From the NCBI RefSeq assembly GCF_900078395.1, contig NZ_FKLA01000007.1, positions 119,431 through 183,430 on the forward strand: a stretch of DNA of 64,000 nucleotides. Direction: 5' to 3'. The notes beneath the pieces are model-generated. The model was not told where the DNA came from. It ran no database searches and worked only from the letters and a program-made list of their open reading frames with translations. Position numbers and translations under genes: made by a program. The DNA is from Anaerotruncus rubiinfantis. Lineage in GTDB: Bacteria; Bacillota; Clostridia; Oscillospirales; Ruminococcaceae. Positions 18,240-26,554 of this stretch are shown piece by piece (position 1 is the stretch's first letter; each line of letters starts with the position of its first letter).

Positions 18240-18863
18240 TCAGATTTTTTCAAAGAAGCTGGCGTCTTTCTTGCAGATGGGGCAGATAAAGTCCGGCGGC
18301 AGTTCTTCGCCCTCGTAGACGTAGCCGCAGACTTTGCAGCGCCAGCCGTGTTTTTCCGCGGGTTTTTTGTAGGACGGCGCATTCGGAGGCGTGGTGCCCT
18401 TGACCACCGTATGGTAGTAGTCATAAGTCATGACCGGTTCATCCGAAAGCTTTTTGGCTTCGACGGCCTCGCCCACAAAGAGCAGATGGGTGTCAAGGTC
18501 GAGCTTGTCAATCACCTTGAAGGAAAAGACGGCAGCGGCATGCTGGGACGGGTAGCGCACGCCGTTTTCATCGACCGCGAAGGAGATGCCGTAATATTTT
18601 TCGGTGTCCCGGCCGCATTTGAATCCAAACCGGCCGATCATTTCCATATCGGCGGATTGGGTTAGCGGAACAGCGTTAAATACGCCGGATTTTTCGATGA
18701 GTTCGGTGGTGAAATTTTTTTTGGAGACGGCAACGGCAACTTTCGGCGGCTCTGCGGTCACCTGGGTGACTGTGTTGACGATGCAGCCGTTTTGCCTGCC
18801 GTCAAAAGCCGAGCTGAGCACATAAAGGCCATAGGACATTTTAAAGAAGGCTTGCAAATCCAT
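18240..18863 (-). CDS. Flavin reductase-rubredoxin fusion (high-molecular-weight rubredoxin)
   Basis: This 207-residue cytoplasmic protein has an FMN-binding flavin reductase-like domain (about 1-155; FKMSYGLYVLSSAFDGRQNG, NTVTQVTAEPPKVAVAVSK). A complete rubredoxin (about 172-207) follows, with two CxxC iron ligand pairs (CKVCG, CPICK). In acetogens and clostridia such fusions pass electrons from NAD(P)H to flavodiiron proteins for oxygen or NO detoxification. No flavodiiron gene is visible here. ATG 18863 follows AAAGGATAATGAAAA. It starts 18 bases after the MetH-like gene and is probably co-transcribed with it. Confidence 0.88.
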   Translation of the reverse strand: MDLQAFFKMSYGLYVLSSAFDGRQNGCIVNTVTQVTAEPPKVAVAVSKKNFTTELIEKSGVFNAVPLTQSADMEMIGRFGFKCGRDTEKYYGISFAVDENGVRYPSQHAAAVFSFKVIDKLDLDTHLLFVGEAVEAKKLSDEPVMTYDYYHTVVKGTTPPNAPSYKKPAEKHGWRCKVCGYVYEGEELPPDFICPICKKDASFFEKI

Positions 18864-18881
18864 TTTTCATTATCCTTTCTG

Positions 18882-20102
18882 TCACAATACAACAGCGCCG
18901 TATCGCGCGGCGACCTCTTCGAGATCTTCTTTTTCGATCTCACAGGAAGTGGAAACCACCAATGCTTTGCCATTGTAGTGAAGGAGTGCGTTTTCCAGCG
19001 CTTCGAGCGATTCCGATTCAAACGCAACCGGCATATCGATCATGTGGGCGTTGAGGGAGAAACGGTAGCCGTCGTCCGGTGTGTCCAAATGGATCAGGAC
19101 CGCGTCGCAGCTTTCATGCGAAACGTCGAGCAGAGAATCGGCCATATCCACCTCACAGATGATCGGTTCGGAATATTCGAGGCCGTCGTCGAGGTAATAG
19201 ACATTGCGTCCGGCCGCGATGATATCATAGTCGGCGGGCGGAATCTTCACCTTATCGATATCGAACGAATCCACCATGTGGCGCAGCGCTTCAATATATT
19301 CCGGATCGGTCCCGCAGCATCCGCCGATGATCGAGACCCCGCGGCGCATGAGCCGCGCGCATTTGTTGGCAAACTGAATGGGCGTAAGCGGAGGATTGCC
19401 CGCGTTTGGCTTGGCGATGAGCGGGATTTTGGCATACGGCGCGAGCTTTTCAAAGAGCGGCACCATATCCTCCGGCCCTTCGGAACAGTTCAGCCCAAAG
19501 GCGGAAATCCCCATGTCCTGCAGGGTGAGCATGCTGGCGAGCGCGTCGTCGCCCCACATCGTGTGGCCGTCCGCGCCGACCGTCATGGTGAGAAAGACCG
19601 GCAGCCCAGTCTGGCGCGCGGCGATGACCGCGGCGCGGCATTCGCAGAGCGAGGACATGGTTTCGATCACGAGCAGGTTGGCGCCCGCGTCGGCAAGCGC
19701 GGCCGCCTGTTCGGCATAGATGCCGATGAGATGCACGAATTCGGTTTCCCCGAACGGTTCGCACATCAGGCCGGTGGTGGACATATCGCCCGCGAGCAGG
19801 ACGCCGCGCCCTTCAAGCGCTTCCCGCGCGATGCGGACAATTTTTGTGTTGAGCTCCTGCACCTGCTCGCTCAGGCCGTGCAGTTTCAGATTCCCCGCAT
19901 TTGCAAGAAAAGTGGGCGCATAGACGATGTCACTGCCCGCTTGCACATAACCAAGCAGGGTTTTGCGGATGACTTCGGGATGCTCGCTGGCCCATTCTTC
20001 GACACAGACGCCGCTGGGCATCCCTTCCTTCATGTACTGGGTACCGGTCGCGCCGTCCAGAAGGAGCGGCAGCCGCAATCGATCTTTCCCATTCATGGCC
20101 AT
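18882..20102 (-). CDS. Homocysteine S-methyltransferase-family protein (MetH N-terminal type)
   Basis: This 406-residue protein has a complete homocysteine methyltransferase barrel (about 8-295; LLLDGATGTQYMKEG) with the zinc ligands in GLNCSEGPEDM and GGCCGTDPEYI. The last ~105 residues end in SLEALENALLHYNGKALVVS and ARYGAVVL, which resemble part of the pterin-binding barrel of MetH before stopping abruptly. The cobalamin and activation domains are absent. It may be a methyltransferase component of a split methionine synthase or a shortened MetH. ATG 20102 follows GGAAAGGAATTT. An upstream ATG (20129) overlaps the end of argS and lacks such a site. Confidence 0.8.
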   Translation of the reverse strand: MAMNGKDRLRLPLLLDGATGTQYMKEGMPSGVCVEEWASEHPEVIRKTLLGYVQAGSDIVYAPTFLANAGNLKLHGLSEQVQELNTKIVRIAREALEGRGVLLAGDMSTTGLMCEPFGETEFVHLIGIYAEQAAALADAGANLLVIETMSSLCECRAAVIAARQTGLPVFLTMTVGADGHTMWGDDALASMLTLQDMGISAFGLNCSEGPEDMVPLFEKLAPYAKIPLIAKPNAGNPPLTPIQFANKCARLMRRGVSIIGGCCGTDPEYIEALRHMVDSFDIDKVKIPPADYDIIAAGRNVYYLDDGLEYSEPIICEVDMADSLLDVSHESCDAVLIHLDTPDDGYRFSLNAHMIDMPVAFESESLEALENALLHYNGKALVVSTSCEIEKEDLEEVAARYGAVVL

Positions 20103-20129
20103 AAATTCCTTTCCGCCGTCGACCGGCAA

Positions 20130-21824
20130 TTACATGGATTCTGGAACAGTAATTTTTAAAAGCGTTAATACATTGTGTAATACTGTTTTGACCGACATAC
20201 AAAGGTTGAGCCGCGCCTGCATGACCGGCTCTTCCTCACCCTTGACCCGGCAGGCGTTATAGTATTTGTGGAAACTGGTCGCCACATCCACCGCATATTT
20301 GGTGAGCCGGGCGGGGTCGTAATTACGCGCCGCGTCGACGATTTCCTGCGGGAAGCGTGCCAGCGTGCGGATCATCGCGGTTTCTTCCGGGGTGGTGAGG
20401 TTTCGCAGCTCCGCGTCGGAGCAGCTGCGCGGAGTGATGCCCTCCTCGGCGAGCTTTTTGAGGATCGAGCAGATGCGCGCGTGCGCGTACTGGACATAGT
20501 AAACCGGATTCTGGCTCGACTGTTCGACCGCGAGATCGAGGTCGAAATCGAGGGTGGAGTTTGGCTCGCGCATATTGAAGAAGAAGCGGGCCGCGTCGAC
20601 CGGGACCTCCTCAATGAGATCGGTAAGACTGATCGCTTTGCCGGTGCGCTTGCTCATCTTGACCGGCTGGCCGTCCTTGGTGAGCCGCACCAGCTGCATC
20701 AGCACAATATCAAGCTTGTCCCCATTGAGTCCGATCGCATCCATCGCGCCCTTGAGGCGGGCGACATGGCCGTGGTGGTCGGCGCCCCAGACATTGATGA
20801 CCCGGTCGAAGCCGCGCACCGCGAACTTATTGTAATGATAGGCGATATCCGCCGCGAAGTAGGTCGGAAAACCGTTCGCGCGCACCAGCACCTCGTCCTT
20901 TTCACCGCCGTTCTCGGTGGCCTTGTACCAGAGCGCGCCGTCCTTCTCATAAGTCATGCCGCGCTCGGTCAGAAGCCGGATCGCGTCGTCGATCGCTCCC
21001 TGATGCAGCGTGCTTTCCCGGAACCACACATCGTAATGGATGCGATAGCTCTCGAGGTCGTTTTTAAGCTTTTCGATATTTTTCGGCAGCGCGTAGGCGG
21101 TCAGCGCGTCCTTACGCTCCTGTTCGGAAGCATCTAGGAATTTGTCGCCGTGGATGTCCGCGAATTCGCGGGCGCGCAGCTTGATATCCTCGCCATGGTA
21201 GCCGTCCTCCGGGAAGGGAACCGCGTCCTCGCCTTTATAAATCTGCAGGTAGCGGGCATTGAGCGAGCAGGCGAACTTTTCGATCTGGTTGCCCGCGTCA
21301 TTGACGTAGAATTCGCGGGTCACGTCATAACCGGCCCAGTCGAGCGCCGCCGCCAGACAGTCGCCGATGGCGCCGCCGCGGGCGTTTCCCATGTGCATCG
21401 GGCCGGTGGGGTTGGCCGAAACGAACTCGACCTGCACCTTCTGGCCGCCGCCGAAATCGGTGCGGCCATAGCGGTCACCGCCTGCGCGGACCGATTTGAC
21501 CACGTCCGCGTACCACTGCGCGCCCAGGAAGAAGTTGATAAAGCCCGGGCCCGCGATCTCGACCCGGTCGAAGGCGGTGCCTTCGAGGGCGATATTTTGG
21601 CAGATGGCTTCGGCGACCTTGCGCGGCGCGCATTTATAGGCGCGCGCGCCTGCCATGGCGACATTGGTGGCAAAGTCGCCATGGGAAGTGTCGGCGGGGA
21701 TTTCCACAACAAAGGCGGGCAGTTCGCCGCAGACGGGCAGGCTGCCTGCCTGGGAGGCTTTTTCCAGCGCGGAACGCACCAGCCCCTCAATCGATTTTTT
21801 TGCGTCAGAAACCGGATTGGTCAT
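20130..21824 (-). CDS. argS: Arginyl-tRNA synthetase
   Basis: This 564-residue class I synthetase charges tRNA-Arg. It has the N-terminal additional domain, the HIGH-type motif in NPTGPMHMGNARGGAIGD (about 143), the KMSKR motif (about 388), and a DALR anticodon-binding domain at the C terminus. ATG 21824 follows AGGATGTGTAAAACCC. It lies directly downstream of the DUF1934 gene, the same pairing as ywiB-argS in Bacillus. No T-box leader is visible between them. Confidence 0.97.
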   Translation of the reverse strand: MTNPVSDAKKSIEGLVRSALEKASQAGSLPVCGELPAFVVEIPADTSHGDFATNVAMAGARAYKCAPRKVAEAICQNIALEGTAFDRVEIAGPGFINFFLGAQWYADVVKSVRAGGDRYGRTDFGGGQKVQVEFVSANPTGPMHMGNARGGAIGDCLAAALDWAGYDVTREFYVNDAGNQIEKFACSLNARYLQIYKGEDAVPFPEDGYHGEDIKLRAREFADIHGDKFLDASEQERKDALTAYALPKNIEKLKNDLESYRIHYDVWFRESTLHQGAIDDAIRLLTERGMTYEKDGALWYKATENGGEKDEVLVRANGFPTYFAADIAYHYNKFAVRGFDRVINVWGADHHGHVARLKGAMDAIGLNGDKLDIVLMQLVRLTKDGQPVKMSKRTGKAISLTDLIEEVPVDAARFFFNMREPNSTLDFDLDLAVEQSSQNPVYYVQYAHARICSILKKLAEEGITPRSCSDAELRNLTTPEETAMIRTLARFPQEIVDAARNYDPARLTKYAVDVATSFHKYYNACRVKGEEEPVMQARLNLCMSVKTVLHNVLTLLKITVPESM

Positions 21825-21858
21825 GGGTTTTACACATCCTATTATTTATGATTTTCAT

Positions 21859-22290
21859 TTATTGGGGTTGTTCGCGCACATTGATAAAAACAGCGTTTTC
21901 GCTGGCAAGCAGGGTGTTGACGTCGAGCGAATAGGCAAACTCCAGATTCCCACCGCTGTCGGTGAGGTCGGAAACGATCCGGTCGCCGGAAACGCCGATC
22001 ATCATCGGACCGTAGCCGGTGTCATAATGGCACTGGTGGCGCACGCCGCGCTCTACGATGAGCTGGGAACGGGCGTGTCCTCCGGAACGGGTGAGGGTGA
22101 CCTTCTCACTGTCCTCCACCTTGAGCACCGTCCGGGCGCCTTCAAATCCGGTGGCTTCCGATTCGTCATAAGCGATGTAATAATGCCCGTTGCGCTTATA
22201 GTAAGAGCCGGTCGTGAACAGTTCGACCTGGTCCTCGTCGCCGTCCTGGCGGTAAACGCCCTTGATTTTGATCACTACGTCTTTTTTCAT
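21859..22290 (-). CDS. DUF1934 protein (YwiB family)
   Basis: This 143-residue protein begins MKKDVVIKIKGVYRQDGDED and is predicted to be mostly beta-strand (calycin-like). It matches the DUF1934/YwiB family, whose gene is regularly next to argS in Firmicutes; the function is unknown. ATG 22290 follows GGGGAGGAATCAGGAT. The gap to argS is 34 bases, so the two are probably co-transcribed. Confidence 0.85.
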   Translation of the reverse strand: MKKDVVIKIKGVYRQDGDEDQVELFTTGSYYKRNGHYYIAYDESEATGFEGARTVLKVEDSEKVTLTRSGGHARSQLIVERGVRHQCHYDTGYGPMMIGVSGDRIVSDLTDSGGNLEFAYSLDVNTLLASENAVFINVREQPQ

Positions 22291-22361
22291 ATCCTGATTC
22301 CTCCCCGGGAAGGCGTTTCACAAAGCGCTTTCTCGGATGTTTTTGGGATTTGCGGGCGGGG

Positions 22362-23177
22362 TCAGATTTCGACCGCGTCGATATCGATCTGAGTGACCTG
22401 CCCGGTCAGATCGCTGCCAAGGAAAATCCCGGCAATATCACTGAAGTTGTCGATTGAATCGGTCACATAGAATTCGCATTTTCCCGCGCCTTCAGCCAGC
22501 TGGTCCTCACTTGCCAGGAAGGACTGTGCCCAGCGGGCAACCTGCTTGCCCGGATCGATAAGGGTGACCTTGTAATTGAGAAGCTGGTTGAAGATGTCAT
22601 AGATGATGGGAAAATGGGTGCAGCCCAGGATGAGCGTATCGACCTGCTCTTCGATGATCGGCTTCAGGTAACGCTCGGCCACCATGCGGGTGACCGGGTT
22701 GTCCGGCTGGATGAATCCATTTTCCACGAGCGGTACAAGCAGAGGACAGGCGCTGCCAAAAACCCGCATGTCAGCCGAAATATTGCGGATTGCGCGGCCG
22801 TAAGCCCCCGAACGGACGGTCGCGGGAGTGCCGACCACGCCGATGCGTCCGCCGGTGGAGGCCGCACAGGCCGCCTGCGCGGCGGGAAGCACAACGCCGG
22901 AAAAGGGGACCCCGATCGATTTGACCATCTCCGGCGTAATGGTCGCGCTGACCGTGCCGCAGGCGGCAATGATCATTTTGACGTCGAACTGCTGCAGGAA
23001 GTGAATGTCCTGTGCGGCGTATTTGCGAACGAGTTCCCGCCCGCGTGTTCCATAGGGCATCCGCCCTGTATCGCCGAAATAGATCAGGTGTTCGTTCGGC
23101 AGAAGCTTGCGCAGCTCCTTGACGGTGGTGAGCCCGCCGAGCCCCGAGTCAAAAATACCAATCGCCCTGTTGTCCAT
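22362..23177 (-). CDS. murI: Glutamate racemase
   Basis: This 271-residue cytoplasmic enzyme makes D-glutamate for peptidoglycan. Catalytic positions are seen in IFDSGLGGLTT (Asp), AACGTVSATI (first Cys) and LILGCTHFPII (second Cys and His). The first Cys motif reads ACGT where most racemases have ACNT, so the Asn that contacts substrate is Gly. The overall match is otherwise full length. ATG 23177 follows AAAGGAGGGTTTCCCG. It lies 40 bases downstream of ddl, giving a cell-wall precursor gene pair. Confidence 0.9.
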   Translation of the reverse strand: MDNRAIGIFDSGLGGLTTVKELRKLLPNEHLIYFGDTGRMPYGTRGRELVRKYAAQDIHFLQQFDVKMIIAACGTVSATITPEMVKSIGVPFSGVVLPAAQAACAASTGGRIGVVGTPATVRSGAYGRAIRNISADMRVFGSACPLLVPLVENGFIQPDNPVTRMVAERYLKPIIEEQVDTLILGCTHFPIIYDIFNQLLNYKVTLIDPGKQVARWAQSFLASEDQLAEGAGKCEFYVTDSIDNFSDIAGIFLGSDLTGQVTQIDIDAVEI

Positions 23178-23217
23178 CGGGAAACCCTCCTTTCAGTATG
23201 GTGAATTTTTTTGCGTT

Positions 23218-24288
23218 TTAACAGTTTTTTTTCGCAATTGCAAGCTGGATCAGCCGGTGGATCAGTTCGGGATAAGGAATTCCAGACGCCGCAAAAAGCT
23301 TGGGGTACATCGAGATTGAGGTGAATCCCGGGATGGTATTGAGTTCGTTGAGGATGACGCCGCCGTCCGCCTCCGCGAAGAAATCGATCCGGGCAAGCCC
23401 GGTGCATCCCATGACCGCGAATGCCTTGACAGCGGTTTCGCGGATCTTTTCAGAGACTTCCTGCGGGATGCGCGCCGGGATATAAAGATCGGTCGAATCG
23501 TCGAGGTATTTGCCCTCATAGTCGTAGAATTCATGATGCGGGACGATCTCACCCACCACCGAGGCGGACGCGTCGCCGTAGTTGCCGAGCACCGCGCATT
23601 CGACCTCGGCGCCGACGGCGGTCTTTTCGACCAGCACTTTGCGGTCGTACCGGAAGGCGCACTCGAGCGCCTCGCGCAGCGCCGCCGCGTCGCGCGCCTT
23701 GCTCACGCCAACCGAAGAACCGGTGTTGGCGGGCTTTACGAACATCGGATACGCGAGCTTTTCCGCGAGCGCCGGCTCGATTTCCCCAAAACGCGCACAG
23801 TCCGCCCGTGTGAGCGTGACCCATGGATTGGTGCGGATGCCGGCGCTCTCGAGCAGGATGTGGGAAATGTCCTTATCCATGCAGGCGGCGGAAGCGAGCA
23901 CGCCGCAGCCCACATAGGGGATGCCAGCCATCTCGAAGAGCCCCTGGATGGTGCCATCCTCGCCGTGCTCGCCGTGCAGCACCGGAAAGGCCGCGTCAAT
24001 CTTTACATTCTCCGGGCCGCGCGGGGTGAAGCGGGTGATGCCGCCCGCCGCGCGGTCGGGGGAAAGGATCGCGGGGACAACATGGCCGCTTTCGAGCCAT
24101 TTGTCCGGCTGGATGAGGCTTACGTCACCGGTGTATTCATACCAGCGGCCGTCCTTTGTGATGCCGAGCATGACGACGTCATAGCGGTCGCGGGGGATAT
24201 TCTGCAGCACCGAGGTTGCGGAGCGCAGCGAAACCTCATATTCACTTGAAACGGAACCGAAAATGACTGCGACGGTTTTCTTTTCCAA
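23218..24288 (-). CDS. ddl: D-alanine--D-alanine ligase
   Basis: This 356-residue ATP-grasp enzyme joins two D-alanines for the peptidoglycan stem peptide. Motifs are SSEYEVSLRSA, HGEHGEDGTIQGLFE, FVKPANTGSSVGVSK, GLARIDFF and LNELNTIPGFTS. The omega-loop region reads EFYDYEGKY, as in D-Ala-D-Ala enzymes, not the VanA/VanB D-lactate pattern. The start is a TTG (24286-24288) after GAGGGAACGCTT, with good spacing. The gene heads the ddl-murI pair, with DUF1934 and argS following. Confidence 0.95.
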   Translation of the reverse strand: MEKKTVAVIFGSVSSEYEVSLRSATSVLQNIPRDRYDVVMLGITKDGRWYEYTGDVSLIQPDKWLESGHVVPAILSPDRAAGGITRFTPRGPENVKIDAAFPVLHGEHGEDGTIQGLFEMAGIPYVGCGVLASAACMDKDISHILLESAGIRTNPWVTLTRADCARFGEIEPALAEKLAYPMFVKPANTGSSVGVSKARDAAALREALECAFRYDRKVLVEKTAVGAEVECAVLGNYGDASASVVGEIVPHHEFYDYEGKYLDDSTDLYIPARIPQEVSEKIRETAVKAFAVMGCTGLARIDFFAEADGGVILNELNTIPGFTSISMYPKLFAASGIPYPELIHRLIQLAIAKKNC

Positions 24289-24330
24289 AAGCGTTCCCTC
24301 TTATCTTAATCACATAATAATTCAATCTAT

Positions 24331-24359
24331 ATTCTAACATAATTCACAATAGACCGCAA
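24331..24359 (-). promoter_or_regulatory. Promoter for ddl-murI
   Basis: On the minus strand TTGCGG (24354-24359), a 17-base spacer ending in TGT, and TAGAAT (24331-24336) form an extended -10 promoter about 45 bases upstream of the ddl TTG. Confidence 0.5.
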
Positions 24360-24466
24360 TTAGAATTATGAGGTGTTTCCAATGCGATTTTTGCATGTTT
24401 CGCCATGTTCGGGGCGGTGCGCGGGGGGGATTTGCAGCGGGCGGGATGCGCACGTTCCTGAAATAG

Positions 24467-24504
24467 TACCGTATGGTATTGGCACATCTAGTTCCGTTTG
24501 GTAC
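24467..24504. promoter_or_regulatory. Putative twin operator of XRE regulator 1
   Basis: Two related sites, AGTACCGTATGGTATT (from 24465) and AGTTCCGTTTGGTACT (from 24490), match at 13 of 16 bases. The first contains a perfect TACC-GTAT-GGTA dyad. Their centres are 25 bases apart. They end about 30 bases upstream of the regulator start. Confidence 0.45.
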
Positions 24505-24535
24505 TTACATAAAATATTCACAGGGGGGATCATTT

Positions 24536-24754
24536 ATGTATTTCCAGCGGCTTAAGGACCTGCGGACCGACCATGACCTGACCCAGGAGCAGGTGAGCAA
24601 AATCCTGATGATCACGCAGACGGTCTATTCCCGGTATGAGCGGGGCTTTCGGACGATCCCGGTCGAGCACCTGCTGGTGCTGGCGGATTACTACAAAACC
24701 AGCACTGATTATCTGCTTGGACGCACCAATAACCCGGCGCCCCCGCAAAAGTGA
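24536..24754 (+). CDS. XRE-family mini-regulator 1
   Basis: This 72-residue protein is essentially one helix-turn-helix of the Cro/CI type. It has RLKDLRTDHDLTQEQVSKIL, TQTVYSRYERGFRTIPVEHL and the ending TDYLLGRTNNP. The ATG at 24536 is chosen because GGGGGGATCATTT precedes it. An in-frame ATG at 24473 has no site and would add an unrelated leader. It lies just upstream of the rpmG promoter. It is close in sequence to regulator 2 at 27667. It probably represses itself through the sites at 24467-24504 (inference). Confidence 0.85.
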   Translation: MYFQRLKDLRTDHDLTQEQVSKILMITQTVYSRYERGFRTIPVEHLLVLADYYKTSTDYLLGRTNNPAPPQK

Positions 24755-24808
24755 ACGCCCAGCGCCGGAAAACAAAAAAATATTCCCCAAAACCGCATAA
24801 CAAAGGGC

Positions 24809-24837
24809 TTGACGAGCCATGCTCGTTATGATACAAT
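24809..24837 (+). promoter_or_regulatory. Promoter for rpmG-secE-nusG
   Basis: TTGACG (24809-24814) and TACAAT (24832-24837) are separated by 17 bases, about 100 bases upstream of rpmG. Confidence 0.7.
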
Positions 24838-24936
24838 AATTACACCTCTAAAAGGGTTATTTTTTTATGTCCAAAAACCAGTGTTTCCTTTACGAGGGAG
24901 GCAAAAAAATCCGGTAAAATCAGGAGGTGCCGAAAA

Positions 24937-25086
24937 ATGAGAGTAAAAATTACTCTGGCCTGCACAGAGTGCAAGCAGCGCAACTACAACAAGATGAAAA
25001 ACAAGAAGAACGATCCCGACAGGCTCGAAATGAACAAATACTGCAAATTCTGTCGGAAACACACCCTTCACAAAGAAACGAAGTAA
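24937..25086 (+). CDS. rpmG: Ribosomal protein bL33
   Basis: This 49-residue protein of the large ribosomal subunit reads [16 protein letters not shown] and ends with [13 protein letters not shown]. Two CxxC pairs (Cys9/Cys12 and Cys36/Cys39) make it the zinc-binding form of L33, which is usually replaced by a Cys-free paralogue when zinc is scarce. ATG 24937 follows AGGAGGTGCCGAAAA. It is the first gene of the conserved rpmG-secE-nusG unit. Confidence 0.95.
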   Translation: MRVKITLACTECKQRNYNKMKNKKNDPDRLEMNKYCKFCRKHTLHKETK

Positions 25087-25107
25087 GGATGAAAGGCGGG
25101 TCACATT

Positions 25108-25353
25108 ATGGCAGATAACGCAGCCGCGAAAAAACCCGGCTTCATCGAAAGGGCAAAACGCTTTTTCAGGGACATTAAAGGCGAAGTCAAAAAGGTGGTC
25201 TGGCCCGGCAAAAGCCAGATTATCAACAACACCGGTATTGTTATCGTGGTTGTCCTGATTTCGTCCGTGTTCATCGGATGCTTCGACACGATCATGACCT
25301 TCCTCATCAAGCTTTTCCTTTCAATTCTGACGGGAACACCATTATCTTTTTAA
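25108..25353 (+). CDS. secE: Preprotein translocase subunit SecE
   Basis: This 81-residue membrane protein has the conserved amphipathic segment (RFFRDIKGEVKKVVWPGKSQ) followed by one transmembrane helix (about 44-66). That is the usual single-span form of Gram-positive SecE in the SecYEG channel. It starts 21 bases after rpmG, with GAAAGGCGGG upstream, and precedes nusG. Confidence 0.95.
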   Translation: MADNAAAKKPGFIERAKRFFRDIKGEVKKVVWPGKSQIINNTGIVIVVVLISSVFIGCFDTIMTFLIKLFLSILTGTPLSF

Positions 25354-25396
25354 TGATGCCGGAGGAAACGGATCTTTTTGTGTGGGGAGGTAAAAC

Positions 25397-25918
25397 ATGT
25401 CTGACTCTATGAGATGGTACGTGGTGCACACCTATTCCGGCTATGAGAACAAGGTGGCCTCGAACATCGAAAAAGCGGTGGAAAACCGGAAGCTTCACGA
25501 CCTGTTCGGCGAGGTGAAGGTCCCCACGCAGACGGTTACGGAGATTAAGGACAACAAAAAACGCGAAGTTGAACGCAAGATCTTTCCGGGCTACGTGCTG
25601 GTGAAGATGATCATGACCGACGACAGCTGGTATGTTGTGCGCAACATCCGCGGCGTGACCGGCTTTGTGGGCCCGGGCAGCAAGCCTGTCCCGCTCACCG
25701 AGGAGGAAGTCAGCCGTCTGGGCGTCGAGCAGAAGAATATTGAGGTCAACTTTGAAGTGGGCGATTCCGTCAGGGTCAACGACGGATACCTGGAGGGCTT
25801 CATCGGCACGGTCGACGAGATCGACCTGCCCAATCAGCTTGTCCGGGTGACCGTTTCGATGATGGGCAAAGATGTGCCCGTCGAGCTTGAACTTGATCAG
25901 ATAGAGCCGCTGGATTAA
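25397..25918 (+). CDS. nusG: Transcription termination/antitermination factor NusG
   Basis: This 173-residue protein has an NGN domain (WYVVHTYSGYENKVASNIEK, KIFPGYVLVKM) and a C-terminal KOW domain (GDSVRVNDGYLEGFIGTVDE). It binds RNA polymerase and affects pausing and termination. ATG 25397 follows GGGGAGGTAAAAC. The order secE-nusG-rplK-rplA is conserved across bacteria. Confidence 0.97.
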   Translation: MSDSMRWYVVHTYSGYENKVASNIEKAVENRKLHDLFGEVKVPTQTVTEIKDNKKREVERKIFPGYVLVKMIMTDDSWYVVRNIRGVTGFVGPGSKPVPLTEEEVSRLGVEQKNIEVNFEVGDSVRVNDGYLEGFIGTVDEIDLPNQLVRVTVSMMGKDVPVELELDQIEPLD

Positions 25919-25924
25919 TCTTTT

Positions 25925-26052
25925 TTCAGAGGAAGCCGGTGAAAATCCGGCAGTGGCTCCGGCGCCACAACCCGCGCCGGACCGGTATGAGCCGGTGTGA
26001 ACCGGCTTGTGGGAGGGGCGGCAATTTTTATCCGCCCCGAAATGAACCACTA
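25925..26052 (+). promoter_or_regulatory. rplKA leader with 23S-like L1-binding site
   Basis: The distal part (26009-26050) reads GTGGGAG, then a GGGGCGG/CCGCCCC hairpin, then GAAATGAACCAC. The outer GTGG pairs with CCAC. This mimics the L1 site of 23S rRNA (GTGGGAG...GAAATACCAC), through which ribosomal protein L1 represses its own operon. The proximal part (25925-26008) is a run of G+C-rich hairpins built on GCCGG/CCGGC whose role is unclear. The rplK start follows at 26073. Confidence 0.75.
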
Positions 26053-26072
26053 ATTTTGGAGGTGCTTTATCA

Positions 26073-26498
26073 ATGGCTCAAAAGGTAGTCGGCTATATCA
26101 AGCTGCAAATTCCGGCAGGCAAAGCAACGCCTGCTCCGCCGGTAGGCCCTGCGCTGGGTCAGCACGGCGTCAACATCATGGCTTTCACCAAGGACTTTAA
26201 CGAGCGTACCAAGAACGATGCCGGTCTCATCATCCCAGTCGTCATCACCGTGTACGCCGACCGTTCCTTCAGCTTTATCACCAAAACGCCGCCTGCGGCT
26301 GTTTTGATCAAGAAGGCGCTCAACCTGCAGAGCGGTTCCGGTGTCCCCAACAAGAACAAGGTTGGCAAGATCACCCGCGACCAGCTCGAGAAGATTGCGG
26401 AAACCAAAATGCGCGATCTGAATGCTGCCGATATCGATTCCGCGATCAGCATGATCGCCGGTACCTGCCGCAGCATGGGAATCGAAGTAGCAGACTAA
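26073..26498 (+). CDS. rplK: Ribosomal protein uL11
   Basis: This 141-residue protein of the GTPase-associated centre has the signature [27 protein letters not shown] and a C-terminal rRNA-binding domain ([20 protein letters not shown]). ATG 26073 follows GGAGGTGCTTTATCA. It is co-transcribed with rplA and probably feedback-regulated through the L1-site mimic upstream. Confidence 0.98.
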   Translation: MAQKVVGYIKLQIPAGKATPAPPVGPALGQHGVNIMAFTKDFNERTKNDAGLIIPVVITVYADRSFSFITKTPPAAVLIKKALNLQSGSGVPNKNKVGKITRDQLEKIAETKMRDLNAADIDSAISMIAGTCRSMGIEVAD

Positions 26499-26554
26499 GC
26501 GCCCGGGTGGGAGGAAAAATCCGCTAATTACCACTCTAAGGAGGAAATGATTCA

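Noticed and set aside
23218..24288. Vancomycin-resistance-type D-Ala-D-Lac/Ser ligase
   Set aside because: The omega-loop reads EFYDYEGKY, as in ordinary D-Ala-D-Ala ligases, and no van regulatory or accessory genes are nearby.
25927..25990. Cobalamin-riboswitch-like GGAAGCCGGTGAAAATCCGGC ahead of rplK, in part
   Set aside because: Only one short hairpin resembles the B12 box region. The following conserved core is missing, and the context is a ribosomal protein leader, which is better explained by L1-type regulation.
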